Assembly: GCA_033439795.1 (NCBI GenBank)
Contig: JAUTDP010000002.1
Location: 3,782,001-3,846,000, forward strand
DNA length: 64,000 bases
Direction of reading: 5' to 3'
From: Sordaria brevicollis
Taxonomy: Eukaryota > Ascomycota > Sordariomycetes > Sordariales > Sordariaceae
Part shown: in pieces, positions 20,063-30,484 of the stretch
How positions within the stretch are numbered: the stretch's first letter is position 1
How the letters are laid out: the number at the start of each line of letters is the position of its first letter
The notes under the pieces: generated by a model
Databases searched by the model: none
Told to the model about the DNA's origin: nothing
What the model saw: the letters and a program-made list of their open reading frames with translations, nothing else
Translations under genes and position numbers: made by a program

Positions 20063-21622
20063 GTGCATGGGCAGACGACAGCCAGTTGATGGTGACTTTT
20101 TGTTTTAGACCATGTGGCTGTGATCTGAAGAGATAGCTGGTATACCTCTTTGTTACTAAGCTGGGGCACGGTATTACGGCCAAATTGTTATTCGCAGGCG
20201 TTTTTGGACTGGAGGGAAAACCAGGAGGACGGTGTTGGCGTGCGTGTGTTCTATATCATTTGCCATGTTGTTGTTGTTGTTGTTGTTGATAGATTGCAGC
20301 AGTAGCATGGGTTGTGAAATACCAAGTTTGTGTTTAAACCCCAAAATTCGTGGGTGTTCTGTGGGAATCAACTACATATCTTATGAAGGAGCGTCAATGA
20401 AGCTACAGTATCACCGGTTCTTGGCATCGCTTAGCGTCTTCTCAGAACATTGCGACAAGGATATCATGCCTAGCGCCGACGACTTTGATGCCTGTGTGAT
20501 CTTGTCAATCTACTCGGGGGATGGAGGGCGGCGTGGCCATTGTTCATCCCCCTCTTTCTGTAAAAGAGGGGGTGGAAATAATCTGGGACAGTAAAATAAT
20601 CTGGGACAGGCGAAAACGCTAAGAAATTTGGTGGTGACCGGAATGATCAACCCAGGCAACTACCCAGTATTTTTCAAAAAATCTAAGAAAATTCTCAATG
20701 ATAAAGGGTCATTTCAAAAAGCATTTTCCAAAATTTTATTAATTTTGGTCCAAGGGTTGTTGAGTGAATGAAGATGCAATACTTTTTGCCAAGCAAATTG
20801 TGGTTCGTGTTGCGCATTACAAAAATGCAGCGCTTGGTGAGATATGAGAGGTTGAAGGACTTTTGCTCACACAATTTTCAAATGAAATTTTCAAAATTCT
20901 TCCCATTAGTCCTTATTACTTAGAATTCCTTTCTGGAATTTTCTTAGATTTTTTGAAAAATACTGGGTGGTGGCCTAGGTTAATCATTCCGGTCACCACC
21001 AAATTTCTTAGCGTTTTCGCCTGTCCCAGATTATTTTACTGTCCCAGATTATTTCCACCCCCTCTTTTACAGAGGGGGTTGAACAATGCCAAGGCGCCCT
21101 ACAACCCCCGAGTAACCCTGGGAGTTACTTCACATCGAATATGCTGGAAAACTTCCACTCAATTTGCAGATTGCCTTGAGAAATCAAGATGCCAAAGATC
21201 TGAGATGGGATGGTCATCAAGCGCGGAAAGAGAGGAGTCGTTCCTCGAATGCCCCTTGGAGTTTCCTTGTTGCTTCCACTTCCCCAGAAAGAGAAAGCGA
21301 AAGGAGCTCTGGAGATATTCTGACCAATGGAAGTGACTTTTGTCGGTCTTCAAAAAGCTCCAGCCTTATTCGACGCCACAGAGTGGGTCACCGTGTGGAG
21401 GCGAAATGCCGCGGACAAGTTTAGCTAAGCCGCAGCATCACTGTAACTGGGAGTCGGCAGCGGCTCTACCTATAGCTGTGTGTAACCGCAGAGCGGGACG
21501 ACGTCGATATCTCATTGCGATCTTGAGATTCTGCGCTTTTGCCCCGTTCGGAACCGGACCCTCTCCTCTCATTCCTTTTACCTCGAGACATCGCTTTCGT
21601 TGCGACAAGTCCATATTCCAAA
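20063..21622. other. Intergenic region holding the second inverted-repeat element
   Basis: Lies between gamma-tubulin and the complex I gene. It includes a (TTG)n run near 20265-20290 in the probable gamma-tubulin 3' UTR, the inverted-repeat element 20513-21112, and about 500 bp of probable promoter for the next gene. No other coding sequence is supported. Confidence 0.6.
20513..21112. mobile_element. TA-flanked inverted-repeat element (MITE-like), copy 2
   Basis: A 600-bp segment with inverted arms of about 180 bp, starting CTCGGGGGATGGAGGGCG and ending with a matching inverted arm. It is flanked by TA on both sides (20511-20512 and 21113-21114). The arms contain GTAAAAGAGGGGGTGG, the doubled AATAATCTGGGACAG block and GAAAACGCTAAGAAATT, all matching motifs in copy 1 in the same order, so the two are subfamilies of one element. 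The centre is A/T-rich and has no transposase frame. It sits about 450 bp downstream of the gamma-tubulin stop. Confidence 0.85.
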
Positions 21623-22627
21623 ATGATGTCCTCGGTGAGGACAGGCGCCTCGATGGCTCTTAGAGGTGGGTGAAGCCGAAGCTGCCTCTTTTCCGGTTTT
21701 CGTTTTTCTGTATGCGACGACGACGACAGCTCCACGCGCGAGTCATTCAATCAATCGAACTCCATCAACGAATTCCCGTCCCCACGGCAACGAACACTCC
21801 AAGCTGATTATCCACAGCCCGGCCGACTGCCCAGATCGTTCCCTTCCGCGCGGCCGCTGTCGCTTCCATCTCCTCGTCCTCCCGCAAGGACGCCACGGGC
21901 GCCGTCGCCCCCGCCGGCGCACAGCACGGCATCGCCAGGCGCGAGCGCAGAGAGGTTCCTCTTGCCAGCCAGGAGGGCACCAAGGGCGCTGTTCAATATG
22001 CTCTGTACGTTAATGGAATCACATTCGGTGGTTGCTCCACGAAACTCCACACCCGTTCATGACGTCCAAAGTGGACAAGGATATCCCCTTATCACCAATA
22101 ATATCTCTCCACTACAAGCAACAACGACAACAACCACATGATAACACACCCACTAACATGATATCCAACAATACAGCACAACCCTCGACAGCATCGTCAA
22201 CTGGGCGCGCCAATCCTCTCTCTGGCCCATGACCTTCGGTCTCGCCTGCTGCGCCGTCGAAATGATGCACCTGTCCACCCCCCGCTACGATCAAGATCGC
22301 CTGGGAATCATTTTCCGTGCCTCGCCTCGTCAGTCGGACGTGATGATCGTTGCCGGTACTTTAACCAACAAGATGGCGCCCGCCCTGCGCCAGGTGTACG
22401 ACCAGATGCCGGACCCGCGCTGGGTCATCAGCATGGGCTCGTGCGCCAACGGCGGCGGCTACTACCACTACTCGTACAGCGTCGTGCGCGGCTGCGACCG
22501 CATCGTCCCCGTCGACGTTTACGTCCCCGGCTGCCCGCCCACGAGCGAGGCGCTCATGTATGGCATCTTCCAGCTGCAGAGGAAGATGCGGAATACCAAG
22601 ATTACTAGGATGTGGTATCGCAAGTAG
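21623..22627 (+). CDS. nuo19.3: NADH:ubiquinone oxidoreductase 19.3 kDa subunit (PSST/NDUFS7)
   Basis: Core complex I subunit that carries iron-sulfur cluster N2, the last electron carrier before ubiquinone, in the peripheral arm of the inner mitochondrial membrane. Three exons, join(21623..21665, 21818..22004, 22177..22627), give 226 aa. The introns are 152 and 172 bp; the second has a CACTAACA branch-type site. Exons 1 and 2 encode a mitochondrial presequence rich in Arg, Ala and Ser. The mature core begins near [12 protein letters not shown]2 ligands are visible: tandem C101-C102 ([11 protein letters not shown]), C166 (MGSCANGG) and C196 ([10 protein letters not shown]). Two ATGs occur in a row at 21623 and 21626. 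The presequence and all ligands are intact. Identity is firm. Confidence 0.95.
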
Positions 22628-24277
22628 ATTGTCACTGCTTGGGATGTGCTTTGCCTGGTTATTGGGGTAGTGCTTGGTATGGACGTAAGGGCTGGTAGCA
22701 GGAAGGAGTTCCTATCAGAAGATTGGGAGTGGCGGCAAAAACCGGAATACAGGACGGTTAGAATCGGTGGACAGATGGAAGAGCTCAAGAACAGTGGCTC
22801 AGGGAAGGAAGGTACTTCAAAGTGGAAATTAGACAAGATGTATTATGCTCAAAGTTCTGCGTCTTGCTTTTATCCCTTATTCTCCCGGGAAACGGGCCAC
22901 AACCTGGTCAAGTTTGGCCACTTTGTACTTCATTTGCTTCGCGGGACGGAATGGTGTACTCTCTGTGTATGAATAACTTGGTGTCTCGCGACTCAGAACC
23001 GCACACGGGCTTTATATGCTTTAACTGTATCTTGCCAGTGCATGTTACTGATCCTAGAGACGCTTTTCAGTGTCTCCTAGACGGACGGTGAGGATGGGTG
23101 ATGTATTTCCATCGAAGTTATAAATTCAATGACAGCCATCTTTTAGAAGTCCTGAATGAACATGGTTATACATTCTTTGCTCTCTACTTCAATGTACAAA
23201 GTGGATGTGAGAGAGAGAGAGAGAATACTTATACAAGCCCTAGAAGATAGAGGGTTGACAAGTTGTAAGAGGTAGAGCGATACGTAACAGGGTCTGAATA
23301 GTTCGTCCGATGGGAGATATCGTTGAAGAAAGTTGAGTCATCACTATTCTTGGGAACACCAGAGGAGTTCTGGATTATATTGTTAATCCATGCACTTCGT
23401 ATTTTCTCTACCTCACCTAATCATCCTACTGAAAACTCTTCACCTTCTCTCTCCACCTCTCTCTCTTTACTTTCTCTCCTACTTTCTCTCTTTACTTTCT
23501 CTCTTTACTTTCTGTCTTTACTTTCTCTCTTTACTTTCTCTCTTCGATCTTTTTTGTCCCTTCCTCATAACCTCTTCAATTATTTCTATGACTGGCCAAG
23601 ATGCATATGTCTACCGAAGCAAACTTTAAAGACAGGACACCGTTCTGTTTGCAAGACAATGTTTAGGTGTGCACTACATAGTCATTATGTATTTATGAAA
23701 TTTGTCTTGTCGCGTCTAATCCTTATCACGGGCAACGCAAACAGAGATTATTAACTAGACTGGTTCGTGAAATTTCGGTAGGCAAACTGGTTCAAAGAAG
23801 AAGTAGACACATAGTAATTACTATAGTTGATTTGGGATGTTGAGATGGTAACACCGTTAGCGAAAACAGATGGAAGGTTAACAATTGAAAACAAAACAAG
23901 AGAGTTAGGCCGAAGAGTTGACAAGCGGGGGGAAGGCAAAGGAAGAGGAGTTGATGAGACAGGCCAGAATACGAGGTAGTTGCCATCATAACTGCCCCTG
24001 GACATGCACACGCGGTGACCACGAACTATGTTGAACAAGAGTAGGGTAGCCATTGCCAAAGGTACCTACCGATCTAACAGCCAGATGAAGGTGATGATGA
24101 ACAAATACAATGCGAATTTTTTGGACTCCGAATTATGTATACCGTACAACAAAACAGAGACCACTCCTTTAGCCAAGAAAAACAACAACCCATCAGGGTA
24201 TCATCCCATCTATCTTCTTCCTACATCCGTTGATCTATCCCACAACTACTTCACAACACCAACTCGGCCGATCACAC
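22628..24277. other. Convergent intergenic region with simple repeats
   Basis: Lies between the complex I gene and MPP10, which converge. It holds a GA run near 23211-23224 and a 13-bp pyrimidine tandem repeat at about 23466-23545. Open frames overlapping the repeat are compositional. No gene is supported. Confidence 0.6.
23466..23545 (+). repeat. 13-bp pyrimidine tandem repeat
   Basis: About six copies of TTACTTTCTCTCT with single-base variants (CTACTTTCTCTCT, TTACTTTCTGTCT). It lies in a broader C/T-rich stretch between convergent genes. Unit number probably varies between isolates. Confidence 0.85.
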
Positions 24278-26656
24278 TTAAAGCTTGAAAGCACCGCTCG
24301 ACGTAGGACCCTTCTGCTCTGCAATCTTCTTGCCATCCAGACCGACCGTCTCACCCTTCCGGTTGATCACCTTGACGCCGCCCTTCTTGAGCTGGTTCAT
24401 GGTCTCCTTGCGTTCCTGCGCGCCCTTGCTGATGTTCTTGTTGGCATCCAGGCCGCCCGCCTTGCGGATGCGCTCCTTCTCGCGTCTGCGTCTCCTGGCC
24501 TTCTCCTCGCGGCTCATCTCCTCCTTGGCAATAGGCAAGCCGCTCTTGGCCACCACCTCGCCCTTCTCCGCCGAGTCCTTGCCGGGCGCGTACACCTCCT
24601 GAGGCGCGAGCGTGCTCTCGCCGCCCGTGACGCCCTGGGCCGTGGTGGGCATGGCGTCCTCCATGGCAACAGTGGCGACGTCGGTGACGACGCTGATGGT
24701 GGGCGCGGCCGGCTTGGGCTTGTAGTGCCAGCTGCTGAGGGCGTCGAGCTTGGCGCAGATATCCTTCCACATGTTCTTGATCTCGGTCTCGTCGCGCGTG
24801 AGCTTCTCGTCCGAGGCGCTGACGTACTCGTCTGGGTTGGCCTTCTTGACGTGCTCCTCCTCGTAGATCTCGGCAAGCGACTGCTTGCCCTTGGTGTCGT
24901 CGATCTCGACAAGACCGCGGCGAGCGTTGTTGGGGTTGCCGAGCGTGTCGGGACGTCTCCGGAGGACCTCGTCGAACTCGTTGGCCAGAATGCGGCGCTT
25001 GATGAGCGCCTCGATCGTCTCGGAAACCTCCTCGGTGATGACGGGCACGGGCTTGCCGACGTGCTCGAACTCGAGGTCTTCCTCCAGAAGCGAGTTCATG
25101 GGGCGGGCTTGCGCGGAAGCCTCACCGGACAAGGTCCAGGCACGTTTGGCAACAAGCTCGGACTCGAGCCTGCGGATCTCCTCGGCAATCTTGGCTTGCC
25201 TGCGCTCGTGGGCAGACCGACGAGACCTCGGGTCACCAGCGTCAAGATCCGAGAGCTTATCCTCGTCATCCTCGTTGTCGGAGAAGTCGTCAAAGAGATC
25301 GCGGCGCACATCGTTCTCCGCCCTCTCCATGTCGGCCTCATCTGGCTCCTCAAGCTTCTTCTTGGGGAAATAGCCTCCTTTCCTCTGATTTCCGGTCTTC
25401 TTCTTCTGCTGAGGTGGCGCAAAGAAGTCCTTGTAGTAGATATCATTGGCGGTCAGGTCCATGTCCATGCCGAGAACACCATCTGTAAGGCCGAGATCGT
25501 CGCCGTCGTCCTCGAGCTGCTCCACGTTCTTCTTGCCCTTGAGCTTCTTGGCGTGAGCGGCGGCAGCAGCCTCGAGGGCCTCGTCATCCTCGGATTCGTC
25601 GCCCATATCGACATCGCTATCGTTCTTGTCCTCGCCCTTCTTCTTGTCGGCCTTGCCCTTCTTCGACTTGGGCTTTACCGCAAAAGGATCGGCGTGCCAG
25701 TCGAGTTCTTCGTCGTCGCTGTCGGCATCAACGTTGGGGTCGGCGCGGGCGTCCGCGTCCTCCCACAACTGCGTCTGCCTGTTGAAGTCGTCTATTGAGA
25801 AGAAGCCGTCGTTGAGGCCGTTGGGATCTTCGACAAGTTCTGGCGCATCCTCCTCCTCCTCCTCATCTTCCTCCTCTTCATCCTCATCGCCCTCCTCCTC
25901 ATCAAACTCCCCTTCTCCATCTTCGTCTGAGAACTCGACCTCCTCACCATCGATCTCGACTTCTTCATCATCATCGACCTCGCTGCCCTCCTCTCCTTCT
26001 AGTTCCTCCTCGTCCTCGTCTTCCTCTCCTTCAGAGCCGGAACCAGACTCATCATCCTCCTCGTCCTCCTCATCAGAACCAACCTCAAACCCATCCTCAC
26101 CAAACTCAATTGTCTTCTCTTGTTCCTGCTCCTCTCCAGTGCCAACAATACCATTCTCCTCCAACTCCTTCAGCACATCACCAGCCTCCTTCACCGCGCT
26201 GGCAATGATCTTCTTGGCCTGCTGCCAGATCTGCTCCGTCTCGAAGCCCTCATCCACGTGCAGCTTGCGAATCTTGAGTACGGCATTCTTGTCGTAGCCG
26301 GCCTCGCGCTTGCGCTTCTTGCCGGCGCCGATGGTCGCCGCGATTTCTTTTAGCTTGGCCTGCTGGTGGTCGGCGACCTGGGCGGCGAGCGCATCGAGGG
26401 TCTCCTTGGCGAGCAGGAGTGAGGCGTTCGGCAGGGTCGAGGAGGGCTGCAGGAAGACGTGGCGGTTGGTGACGTTGTCGGTAGCTGCCAGGGCCGAGAG
26501 GAAGGAGGCGACGGCGGGGTTCTTGTTTGCCGTCGTCGTCGACGACGACGACGATGTGAGAGCGGCGGCCATGACGCTGTTGTGTGTGGAAGGGTCTTGG
26601 GTGATGGTTTGGGATGTCGAGGTTACGGAGGAGGTTATGCTGCCAGCTCCGGCCAT
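24278..26656 (-). CDS. mpp10: MPP10, U3 snoRNP component
   Basis: Nucleolar protein that forms a complex with Imp3 and Imp4 and joins U3 snoRNA in the small-subunit processome for early 18S rRNA cleavages. A single exon gives 792 aa from the ATG at 26656. Visible parts: a poly-Ser/Thr N-terminus, the conserved helix region QKIIASAVKEAGDVL-like (QQAKKIIASAVKEAGDVLKEL), long Glu/Asp tracts typical of the family, a MDLTANDIYYKDFFAPP motif, then the conserved C-terminal domain with RRLESELVAKRAWTLSGEA, RPMNSLLEEDLEFEH, and AEIYEEEHVKKANP ... IKNMWKDICAKLDALSSWHYKPKP. The basic end has REEKARRRRREKERIRK. Length fits the family. It is divergent from the SPX gene across 3.8 kb. Confidence 0.94.
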   Translation of the reverse strand: MAGAGSITSSVTSTSQTITQDPSTHNSVMAAALTSSSSSTTTANKNPAVASFLSALAATDNVTNRHVFLQPSSTLPNASLLLAKETLDALAAQVADHQQAKLKEIAATIGAGKKRKREAGYDKNAVLKIRKLHVDEGFETEQIWQQAKKIIASAVKEAGDVLKELEENGIVGTGEEQEQEKTIEFGEDGFEVGSDEEDEEDDESGSGSEGEEDEDEEELEGEEGSEVDDDEEVEIDGEEVEFSDEDGEGEFDEEEGDEDEEEEDEEEEEDAPELVEDPNGLNDGFFSIDDFNRQTQLWEDADARADPNVDADSDDEELDWHADPFAVKPKSKKGKADKKKGEDKNDSDVDMGDESEDDEALEAAAAAHAKKLKGKKNVEQLEDDGDDLGLTDGVLGMDMDLTANDIYYKDFFAPPQQKKKTGNQRKGGYFPKKKLEEPDEADMERAENDVRRDLFDDFSDNEDDEDKLSDLDAGDPRSRRSAHERRQAKIAEEIRRLESELVAKRAWTLSGEASAQARPMNSLLEEDLEFEHVGKPVPVITEEVSETIEALIKRRILANEFDEVLRRRPDTLGNPNNARRGLVEIDDTKGKQSLAEIYEEEHVKKANPDEYVSASDEKLTRDETEIKNMWKDICAKLDALSSWHYKPKPAAPTISVVTDVATVAMEDAMPTTAQGVTGGESTLAPQEVYAPGKDSAEKGEVVAKSGLPIAKEEMSREEKARRRRREKERIRKAGGLDANKNISKGAQERKETMNQLKKGGVKVINRKGETVGLDGKKIAEQKGPTSSGAFKL

Positions 26657-29407
26657 GTTCTGTATGTCGGAGGTATGTAGGGTTCGGACTGGTGCAGTTT
26701 GCGATAAGGCAAGGCTAGGTAGGTAGTTGAGGCGTGGCCTCGTTGTTCGTTCGAGCCTGTACCGAATTGAGGGTTCAACCAGTTAGTCAGTCTGAATGTG
26801 TAACCCTGAACTGATCTGTAGGGAAATTGCAGAAGGGCGTTCGTTGATTGCAGTTGCCCGTTGCTCAGGCTGTAAACAACAAAAATGTCGACCTGGCGAT
26901 GTCTGCTTGCCAGCCGGCGAGATTGAGAATGGACCAAAATTTTTTCTGCCATGGTGCTCCAAGGTCCAAAGGCGAAGCGTGGAGGAGTCCCCGCACTGGA
27001 TTGTGGGGCCGATCCATGATTGGCCAATGGGGTGTCACTTTGGTGTCTAGATATGGAAGTAGGTCCCACCGTTCTTGCTGTTAAGCTTCAGGGCGGTGCA
27101 CTGCTATAAAATGAGGGTGCCTTAACACTTACAATGGGTTGAAGATTAAGAGAAACCAAAGTGAATACAATGTGAAACACTACTTAAAACGAAGAAAGGG
27201 TGGGATTAAACTCTTGTTCCGCGTACATTAGATGCCAGATCATGAGGCTGGATGATAGAATCCATTATCTCCATGTACATCTAGCAGCTTCCACGGCCAA
27301 TATGAGCCTCTTTGACAATTACTCAGCTTATCATCACTTCCTGATATGGAACTCCCACCAGCTCGCTCTCTTCCGTCAACAGTTTATTTTGATGGTAAGC
27401 TTGTGTCTTGTCTCAGGTGACAGAGATATCCTCGAGTATAAATAGGCAACATAAGCGATCAAGTGTAGAGGCGTCCTCTTCTCTTCGTATAGAGTAACGT
27501 GAGTTTCGTCTCGCATCAGCTACATCGGAATGTGCTCCTCATGATCTTCTCGCCACTGAGTAGACTTGGAGACTAAGAGACAGATGGCAGTGTCAAACTC
27601 TATCCACTACTTGTCCGATTCTGAAGTTGATGTGGTAGCATCGCTTGCTGAGGAGCAAGGGTGCTCTTTTGAGTATTTGGAAAGTAGTTAGAACGCTCAT
27701 ACGCACCAGTCAAGTCAAACAGTACCGTCACAAGCCGCGTATTCTACATATGCATATAGTATAGTCTGTCAGAATTTTCTGGAAAGCTTGTTCTCCTGAA
27801 ATGCGACAGTAGCGTTGAGTTGTATTTGAGTCTGGACCGTCAAAGCCATCGTGAGATGTGACTCGCGGAAATTGTCCCGCCGGGGCGCCGCCGTTGATGA
27901 TACTGCAAGGCCTTCGTATAGAAAGTCAGGTAGTTGTATCATATCCTTGTCGGTTGCGGAGACACTTGTGGTCTAAGCGATGCTCTTGATGACTTCGGGA
28001 TTGAGCTAGTGTCCAGATAAGCTCTTCAAGATAGACCTACGGCTGAGGAGGCCTGGATTCATATCAATTGCGGAGGGCATTCCGAAACTCTCACTGTCAT
28101 TGCTGGTGTGAACGGCGAGGTACCCGTCAAGTACGTACATAGTCAGCGGCCTCCTGTCTCAGCACGACATGTGTGCCTGAATGTTGTGTGGCGTTTCTCC
28201 GTTTCATTCGCACGACGCCATCTCTGCTACCTACCTAGAATAGCGAAGTTGTCGGAAACGTTTCCGAAGTCGTACAAAAGAGAGATTGCAAGAGAAGTTT
28301 CTGTTGGCTCATACTGACTGCAGATCGCGCACTGTTTGGTTACCTCTATAGAAGGTTGTGGATAAGCCGAGATGGAGGGACGGGAATTTCCATGAGTTGC
28401 CAGATATCGAATAACACAGTACCTACATTGTGAAAAGAACCGTGGGGTGAAAATCTGGACGGGCTGACTGGCTCTTGCTTGTCTTTTATAACGGGCTCTC
28501 TGTATGTGGACTTGAAAAGACAAACTCTGCATCTCCACGGCATGCCTTCACGACAGGAAATCCAGATGTCAAAAGCGCCTGTCCGTCATCCCATCCCCCA
28601 CGCTGTCGGGAGCCGTCGTTGCATGCTTCAGCAAGAATTGTAGGTATGTCAGTGACACATCTCAACCGTCGGCTCAACTCGGAAGGACCGCGGGACAAGG
28701 GGAAGAACTCCTGCTATCATGAGTGAGTAAGCTGCCCTCGCCGGTGATGGACTCTCCAAATCTCTCAACATGGAAGGTCGATCTCTCATCGCTTGTGGAC
28801 AAGGTAGGTAAACACACAGACGACAAGGACGATCGATGTGACACTACTGTGCCAATCGCTTGCTGGCTATTGAATATCTCGGGACGTTGGTCGCGTGCTC
28901 TTTCCCGAACAAAGATAGGAAGAGGCTGAAAAAGAGTCGAGGTCTAACCTTACCCGAGGATATCTTGCCGGCGTCAAGACGGGCCAGCAAGCACGTGCCT
29001 GTTTACTGAATGATGACAGGGCCGCGGACGGATAATGGATCTAGACCAGAGTGGGACTTGTAAGGAAGCCGGGTCCAATCAAATATCACCTCAAAGACGG
29101 GAGGCAGGGAGTTGAAGCAGGTTCCTGAAGAAGATCAAAAACAGGTTCGCAGAAAGTAACCTGCAAAGTATTGGGAATGGTTGCAAAACTGGCGGAATGG
29201 AAACCAATTTGATAAGAAATTGAGTTGCAGAGCAAGTCACTCTCCACTTTTGCTACGTCGCAAGGAAAGGAAAGAATCCACGGCAAACCCGGACGGACGT
29301 CCAACTGTCTCCACCGAAAACCCGTCAGAGCCACCCCTGAATTCTGACTGTGCCCTCCCCTGCGTCCTGGCGGAAATACCCACTGAAAACAGTTGGAATC
29401 AGTGGAT
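26657..29407. other. Gene-poor intergenic region
   Basis: Upstream of MPP10 and far upstream of the SPX gene. No frame has family similarity or consistent splice structure. AGGCTAGGTAGGTAG near 26710 is a near-match to the repeated TACCTAGGTA motif. Otherwise I see nothing that can be named. Confidence 0.55.
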
Positions 29408-30484
29408 GAAAGAGAAAACGGAAAGTCATTGCACAGTGCACAAAGGGTCTCGGAAGGGACCTGTTCCTAGGCGGTCTCGTGGCGGTTCCTCTTGGCGCTA
29501 GCGGATTGGGACTTTGCATTGGCTGTTTCTGTTTTTCAAGTTCTTGGCCCTTCTTGACCTTCCAGTTCTCTTCAGCTTGTGACTCCAGTTTCTCTTGTCT
29601 CCCTTGTCTCAGGATTGCTGGGCTCTCTTTTTAGTTTCGGCTTTCGTCACACAGTTTTGGTCCTTCTTTTCTTTTCCACAAAGATTGGCAGTTTTCTGTT
29701 CTTTTTGGTTCTTGTCTCTCTCTCTCTCTTTTCCTCTTTGAACCCTTCTTTCATCCCATCTGACACTTCATCAGACTAGCTACACTAAAGACCAAGTCTA
29801 AGGGACAACCAACAGTCAGCCACTCTAGACCACTCTAGCACATCCACAAAACTTTAGCGAATTCCCCCAGTCACCAGTCTCCAGCAACCCGAAACGAACC
29901 TGAAGTGTCTCTTGTTGATCGCCTGGTTGAAATCTCACCGTCTTCTCCAAAGCACCACACGGATCCCCGGGTGCCCTACCACGTCGATAGCCTCAACAAC
30001 CTAAACCGTCAAGACCCTTGGTTGTCGAGTCCCCATTTCCCCGACAGTCTCCGCCAGCAGATCAAAGCTTTTTTTCCCACACTTTCGTCATTGCCACAGT
30101 GCAGTTGGTGCAAAAGTGGAAGCGCTGCAAGATCCCGCCTCGAACAGACAGGCGTACCTCCATCTGTGCATATTATAACCGCTTTTCCTCCCTCCAACAA
30201 CAAAACAACATCGTCATTACAGACTCTCATTAGTTTTTTTCGCATTGCGTTTGGCGCCGACTTTGGATCAAACAAAGCACATAGAAAAAACAAGAAGCAA
30301 GTTCTGGAGATACAAAGCCTCATCACATCCCAACAGGCCGGTCCTATCATACATTGACGCCATCGGTGTAACAAATCCCCCACGTTCGGGATTTCGTTTT
30401 GTTCAATACGTACATTACCAGTGACAACTTTCACAACTTCTTTAACAACAACAACAACAACAATACCACCAGTTTCTACGAGGA
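29408..30484 (+). promoter_or_regulatory. ATG-free leader/promoter region of the SPX gene
   Basis: Reading the plus strand base by base, there is no ATG between the one at 29405 and the SPX start at 30485, about 1,077 nt. The region contains strong C/T-rich tracts (29520-29760), then A/C-rich sequence, and ends in a (CAA/ACA)n stretch just before the start codon. All are typical of unstructured fungal mRNA leaders. This suggests a long 5' UTR, possibly with a leader intron. Confidence 0.55.

Noticed and set aside
23323..23754. Leu/Ser-rich 143-codon frame
   Set aside because: Produced by the 13-bp pyrimidine tandem repeat; compositional artefact.
24230..25798. 522-codon plus-strand frame
   Set aside because: It is the antisense of MPP10; the Leu/Val/Ala-rich text is the mirror of the acidic and Lys-rich coding strand.
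29905..30357. 150-codon plus-strand frame upstream of the SPX gene
   Set aside because: Starts at GTG and contains no ATG; it lies in the ATG-free leader and has no similarity to known proteins.
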